Shown here: positions 6,920 through 10,852 of the stretch, one piece after another
Numbering within the stretch: position 1 is the stretch's first letter
How the letters are laid out: each line of letters begins with the position of its first letter
Assembly: GCF_000330505.1 (NCBI RefSeq)
Contig: NW_004440100.1
Location: forward strand, 113,617-124,468
From: Entamoeba invadens IP1
Lineage: Eukaryota; Evosea; Mastigamoebida; Endamoebidae
DNA length: 10,852 nucleotides
Direction: 5' to 3'
Notes under the pieces: generated by a model
Seen by the model: only the letters and a program-made list of their open reading frames with translations
Told to the model about the DNA's origin: nothing
The model's database searches: none
Made by a program: the position numbers and the translations under genes

Positions 6920-9900
6920 ATGCAATTAGATCCCGTCACTATAACACACATTTGCACGGAGAAGTATGCATCAGACGTATTTTCCGCCTCGAATTACATC
7001 TCTTCATACCTTCAACTTGACAAAGACGTCGTCATGTTTTCTTCTAAAAAAGGATTTATATTTTACAATATAACGACACGATCGATTGACAAGTATTATC
7101 CAGATGCGCCGTATTTGAGTAAGATGCAATACTTCAATGACAACTTTTTACTTGTTGCAATGAAAAATTATCGCATCGTATTTTACCTCTTCCAACCAAG
7201 TCTTCCCACCCTTCAACAAGTCTTAATCCCACTCACCCGACTCACATCAAACACACAACAATTTCAAACCATTGCAATTTCGCGCCTCAAAAATTCAGTG
7301 ATCATTTCGGGTGTCGATAAAGAAACTAAAAAGGATGTCTACGTCTTCCAATTTTCATTTGACGGGACGTTACTTCAAAAAGTCGACTTGATGCATTCGA
7401 AGGATAATATTGTTGATATTTCATTTGTGAACACTTCGCTCTGTGTTGTGACCGCAAAGGAATTGAAGATAGTTCCGTGTCTCCATAAAGGAAGAGTGCT
7501 CTCAAAACCATTCAAAAATGAAATCCAAGCCAGTCTCCCAACGTTCACACGACTTTCCCCTGCACAACTTCTCATCAACGTCAATGAAGAACTGTATTCA
7601 CTTACAGACGCCAGCATTTCTATGATCGAAACTAATGCTCCAGTTAATGCAGTCGTACTCATTACACCGGTCGTGTTACTCTTCCACGAATTGAACCCAC
7701 ACAGATACTTCATGTCCTACTTCATTGAGACTCAAAGCCCAAGTCAGTTGGTTAGAAGGCCCGAGTTCACGACAATCTCTGCTGTATTTTCCCCAGTGAT
7801 CTTTTGTCATCCATCAAACCGACTTTGTATCATCGAATTGAAGAGCGATTGGTATAAAAGATGCTTTTTGGATGGAAGGCTTGAAGAGGGTCTTTCATTG
7901 AGTAAACGTGCTGATGAAGATGGTAAGAAGTGGGACTCTGCTGGATGTATTTTGCGGATCTATGAATTGCTCTGTCAGTGTTATCAACACTTTCGAATTG
8001 AAAAGATCCTTCTCACCCATCAGATGGATGAAATCCTCAAACTCCTTCAACGCACTAAAAAGGAAATCATGTTCAGCTGTGTGACTCAATACATCATGAA
8101 AGACTTCTGTCCCGTCCTGTACATCCCTCTGAGTTCACTCTTTCAACTTGGGACGTCGGATATATCCGTCCAAGTGTTGACTGATTTTCCAGAAGAGTTA
8201 TTGCCAAGACTCAACGAAACAATGAGAATGTTTTTGGAGCTCCGGGCAGCGATGATGAAGAAGAAATTGATACCAACAATGGCACTCAATTCGAGTCACG
8301 AATTTCTAAGTGACTTGGAAATCTTCTTTGACGGAGAGAACCGCGAAGAGTGCACTGCTTGTGTGTTGATCCAACTCCACATGTACCAGAATGTGATCAC
8401 CCCACAAATACAGAATTACGTCAAAAGGCACAAAAATGTCGACAACTCCATTGTCGAAGTTGCACTGAAACAGAACGAAAGTTCGTTGCTTGGATATTTA
8501 ACACTCATGGATGACGTTCCTCGAATTATGGCTTTGAAATTGAAAGACCCATTACTGAGACTGGACGCACTCGTTTCGATTGCAAGAAATAGAAAGTGGG
8601 CTGGAAATGCAAATGATCCGCTTGCGATTGCGTTCCAAGAGATCGTAGTCACTGCTTTTAAACGATTGGAATATTCCCCAATCAATGACGGGAGTCGCGA
8701 GTTACAAATTATCATTTATAAAATTTTTGGAGGGAGCGACTCATATCTCCAAGTCGAAACTGCACTCAAATTGCTTGAGGCGTGGGAAGTCACCAAAAAT
8801 CCGGTTGTTAACAGTGAGGCGTCACAACGAATGAAAATTTTGTATTTGACGTGTTTGCTCGATCAATACAAGAACTCCGATGCGCCGTCTGTATTAGTGA
8901 ATTGGGCGTTGTTGATGTACATCTACTACATCCATACAATGGCTGCGATCAAAGTCAGAGTTCCTTTAAGTCTCTTGAAAAAGGGGATTTACTTAGTACA
9001 GAGTTACCCAAAGATCTCGGCAAATGTAGTTGGTGGTCTTACCAAAGTGTCATGGGAATGTTACCCAATTAGTTGTCCAATTGCCATTTGTGCGGGTGCT
9101 GAAAAAGGAGTGGAGTACTTTGTGAGTGTTCTAAGGAAGTTTTACACAAGCGAGCAGGGCAGAGAGGAGGTCTTTGGAGAGAGTGGTCTTCTGTTAAGAG
9201 TGGAGGACGACTTGATGAACTTCATAGCAAGCATGAACGACAAATTTGGGAATTACAGTAAGAACACGACACGGGCACATTTGTTGTGCCAGCTTGAATT
9301 TTACAATGAAAAGATCAAAACGCAATACCAGCCGTTTTTGACAACATCAGTTAGTGGAGTTGAGTTGGAATTTGTACTTTTCTTGTTGGCGCAAGACAAC
9401 GCAGAGTTGATACAAAATGCGATTCTATTAATGTTGGATTCTTATAAAGTCATTCCACTTGAGTTTGTACAAACCGTGTTACAAATGATACTCCCCAAGC
9501 ACATTCCAGTCAATGCGTTTCGAAAATTTTTGAAGAGAAATTGTTCATTCAACACGGTGTACTACAAAGAATTCATAGAATATTGTATCGACTATATCAA
9601 ACAACTTGATAACCACATTGATGTGCTTGTGGACTATTTACTTGAATACACCGGCCTTCCTGGAAAAGATAATATTAATGCAATGGAGAACTTGGTGTCA
9701 ATCATGACAGACTCTCCATATCTGAAAAAGAAGTTGAAACAAATGGAGAATGTGAATTGGCGCATTAGGGCAAGACTGATGTTTTCGAGTAAGTACAAAT
9801 CACTTCTGGAGTATCTCAAAGTGTTTGTTGAAGAGTACAAACAGAACAAAAATTACTTTGATCTTTTTGAGAGCGAGTTGGCAGAGTTTAAGACTGAAAA

Positions 9901-10450
9901 ATGCGAAGAACTTGTCAGTACTATACGAGCAAATTTCAAGCCGTTTTGTGATGAAAAGAAGTGTGTCTTAGTCGAGGCGATATATTACTGTCTCTTCAAC
10001 GCACCCGATGGAATCACTTCGCCACTGCTCGCAGTCTTAATGAAAGAGCTTGTTAACATGGAGGCCCCAGTACGGTACAACATAGTCATCTTCTCGACGT
10101 TCCACAAGTACATTCCTCCATTCATATCATCTGAGCACGACTCGTGGCTTGGCATTAAATCACAAAAAGTTGCCAACCGAGTCCACTTCAGAGTATATAA
10201 CTACTTAATTGACTCGGTCCAACCATCGATCCTCATTCCGCTCTTGCGGAAAAGTGTGCAAAGTGCTGCGCTCGAACTTTTCACACTCAAGTTTAAAGAA
10301 ATGGGACTGAAAAATTCGGAGCCGGAGTTGTCGAAAAGGAAGCAAGTGCAAAGGTACGAGACAAAATGTTCATTGTGTGGGCTAAGGATTTTACCAAAAC
10401 AAAAGTTTGTTGTTAAAAGTGGTGCATATTTTCATGTGACATGTCAGTAA
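6920..10450 (+). CDS. Vps39/Vps3-like HOPS/CORVET tethering subunit
   Basis: An uninterrupted 1176-residue protein, from ATG 6920 to TAA 10448-10450. Residues 1 to about 300 are beta-rich with repeated hydrophobic strands (DVVMFSSKKGFIFYNI, FLLVAMKNYRIVFYLF) in the manner of the N-terminal CNH/propeller region of Vps39. From about 309 (SDWYKRCFLDGRLEEGLSL) on, the chain is an alpha-solenoid typical of clathrin-repeat Vps proteins. The C-terminus, KCSLCGLRI...GAYFHVTC, is a CxxC...HxxC finger (Cys1150, Cys1153, His1172, Cys1175) that matches the Vps39/Vps3 family end, preceded by the usual basic KRKQVQ stretch. Known of the family: these proteins tether late endosomes, lysosomes or vacuoles by binding Rab GTPases and the Vps core. 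It is longer than human VPS39 and similar to the yeast proteins. HOPS (Vps39) or CORVET (Vps3) membership cannot be told from the sequence by eye. Confidence 0.82.
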   Translation: MQLDPVTITHICTEKYASDVFSASNYISSYLQLDKDVVMFSSKKGFIFYNITTRSIDKYYPDAPYLSKMQYFNDNFLLVAMKNYRIVFYLFQPSLPTLQQVLIPLTRLTSNTQQFQTIAISRLKNSVIISGVDKETKKDVYVFQFSFDGTLLQKVDLMHSKDNIVDISFVNTSLCVVTAKELKIVPCLHKGRVLSKPFKNEIQASLPTFTRLSPAQLLINVNEELYSLTDASISMIETNAPVNAVVLITPVVLLFHELNPHRYFMSYFIETQSPSQLVRRPEFTTISAVFSPVIFCHPSNRLCIIELKSDWYKRCFLDGRLEEGLSLSKRADEDGKKWDSAGCILRIYELLCQCYQHFRIEKILLTHQMDEILKLLQRTKKEIMFSCVTQYIMKDFCPVLYIPLSSLFQLGTSDISVQVLTDFPEELLPRLNETMRMFLELRAAMMKKKLIPTMALNSSHEFLSDLEIFFDGENREECTACVLIQLHMYQNVITPQIQNYVKRHKNVDNSIVEVALKQNESSLLGYLTLMDDVPRIMALKLKDPLLRLDALVSIARNRKWAGNANDPLAIAFQEIVVTAFKRLEYSPINDGSRELQIIIYKIFGGSDSYLQVETALKLLEAWEVTKNPVVNSEASQRMKILYLTCLLDQYKNSDAPSVLVNWALLMYIYYIHTMAAIKVRVPLSLLKKGIYLVQSYPKISANVVGGLTKVSWECYPISCPIAICAGAEKGVEYFVSVLRKFYTSEQGREEVFGESGLLLRVEDDLMNFIASMNDKFGNYSKNTTRAHLLCQLEFYNEKIKTQYQPFLTTSVSGVELEFVLFLLAQDNAELIQNAILLMLDSYKVIPLEFVQTVLQMILPKHIPVNAFRKFLKRNCSFNTVYYKEFIEYCIDYIKQLDNHIDVLVDYLLEYTGLPGKDNINAMENLVSIMTDSPYLKKKLKQMENVNWRIRARLMFSSKYKSLLEYLKVFVEEYKQNKNYFDLFESELAEFKTEKCEELVSTIRANFKPFCDEKKCVLVEAIYYCLFNAPDGITSPLLAVLMKELVNMEAPVRYNIVIFSTFHKYIPPFISSEHDSWLGIKSQKVANRVHFRVYNYLIDSVQPSILIPLLRKSVQSAALELFTLKFKEMGLKNSEPELSKRKQVQRYETKCSLCGLRILPKQKFVVKSGAYFHVTCQ

Positions 10451-10557
10451 ATTGAATAGATTTTTTGTAAAGTTTTTTCATTCAATAATTTCTTTTCAAT
10501 CCAAAAAGACTTGGGGGCAGACCTTTCCCACCCTCACCCCGTCTAAATATAGAATTA

Positions 10558-10600
10558 ATTTACTATATTTTATAATTTTATAATTATAATTATAGTAAAT
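10558..10600. repeat. AT inverted repeat (10-bp arms)
   Basis: ATTTACTATA (10558-10567) and TATAGTAAAT (10591-10600) are exact reverse complements around a 23-nt AT-only loop. They mark the border where GC content rises. This may be a 3'-end structure or an element boundary; the function is unknown. Confidence 0.75.
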
Positions 10601-10746
10601 GGGCGTTTTGGATAATATTAGGTCTGGTTCCCGAATTCAAGAAATGCCGAAAATTCACCTTGAGTTAGTGGAAACCGAGTGAGACGGAGCATTGAAAAGA
10701 AGGCTCTGAAGGCCGCACTCAAACAGTCTGTTTGTGCACCGTTTCA

Positions 10747-10852
10747 CCCACTTTCCAAGTCCTCCCTTGGCGCGGATCCCCCCTGACCCCCCCCCGCTTG
10801 CGGGGGGGGGGAACCACATCCGCGTCCACACAGTACGGACAAGGAAAGTGGG
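10747..10852. repeat. Long imperfect GC-rich palindrome at window end
   Basis: The core is C9-GC (10787-10797), TT, GC-G9 (10800-10810), an 11-bp perfect stem with a G10 run to 10811. The outer arms CCCACTTTCC (10747-10756) and GGAAAGTGGG (10843-10852) are exact complements with their centre within one base of the core. In between, GTCC (10759-10762 with 10837-10840) and CGCGGAT (10771-10777 with 10818-10824) also match. The arms thus share one diverged fold-back design, cut by the window edge. Confidence 0.85.

Larger units (their letters stand above)
10451..10852. other. Downstream region with composition shift
   Basis: Directly after the Vps39-like stop the DNA is T-rich, with TAATT at 10486-10490 followed by TTTC, resembling the Entamoeba poly(A) signal UA(A/U)UU. 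Then come a G5/C-rich patch (10512-10542), an AT hairpin (10558-10600), and from about 10,600 DNA of near-average to high GC unlike the other spacers. A small hairpin CAAACA-GTC-TGTTTG lies at 10720-10734. No gene is supported: an ATG frame at 10643 has only 12 codons. Confidence 0.6.

Noticed and set aside
7326..8715. Several minus-strand open frames within the Vps39-like gene
   Set aside because: They are short mirror frames inside a continuous 1176-codon gene with recognisable family features.
10618..10650. tRNA-like B box in GGTTCCCGAATTC
   Set aside because: It departs from GGTTCGANTCC at key positions, and no acceptor or anticodon stem can be folded around it.

Overview
The window looks like nuclear DNA of an Entamoeba-type amoebozoan. 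E. invadens would fit, but the species is inferred, not shown. The reasons are: compact, AT-rich intergenic DNA; eukaryotic protein families (a Rho-like GTPase, a USP-class deubiquitinase and a Vps39/Vps3-like tethering factor); a eukaryotic tRNA gene with A and B boxes and a T-run terminator; GAAC-like AAGAACT motifs 13-20 nt upstream of three start codons; and several in-frame GTTTGT...TAG candidate introns, which match the Entamoeba splice consensus. There are no bacterial ribosome-binding sites or operons.

Layout. At 2-829 (+) is the 3' part of a gene that enters from the left edge; it is unusually GC-rich and I do not recognise its family. At 948-1019 (-) is tRNA-Arg(CCG). At 1179-1835 (-) is a divergent Rho-family small GTPase with an intact P-loop and TKTD motif but a lost switch II/G3 motif and no CaaX box. 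The divergent promoter region 1836-2299 holds exactly 15 perfect copies of a pure-AT 12-bp repeat (2054-2233).

At 2300-4637 (+) is one USP-family deubiquitinase gene written in three reading frames. The first break is at a T6 run that reads as the -1 slippery heptamer T TTT TTA. The second is at a GTTTGT...TAG segment. Each break could be a very short intron, a recoding site or a one-base indel. At 5238-6292 (+) are two open frames, a small charged coiled-coil-like N-terminal piece and a Lys-rich acidic/basic protein. They can be joined in frame by a 227-nt GTTTGT...TAG intron. At 6920-10450 (+) is a long uninterrupted Vps39/Vps3-like gene with an N-terminal propeller-like region, an alpha-solenoid and a C-terminal CxxC/HxxC finger.

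The right end (from about 10,600) changes abruptly in composition and ends in a GC-rich imperfect palindrome of at least 106 bp around a C9-GC-TT-GC-G9 core. It may be a fold-back or mobile-element end.

The genes are not an operon. The GTPase and the Vps39-like protein both point to membrane traffic and cytoskeleton control, and the deubiquitinase to ubiquitin turnover, but nothing in the sequence links them functionally. I found no clear new multi-gene system. The observations most worth checking are the broken deubiquitinase gene, the G3-less GTPase, the shared AAGAACT motif and the terminal palindrome.
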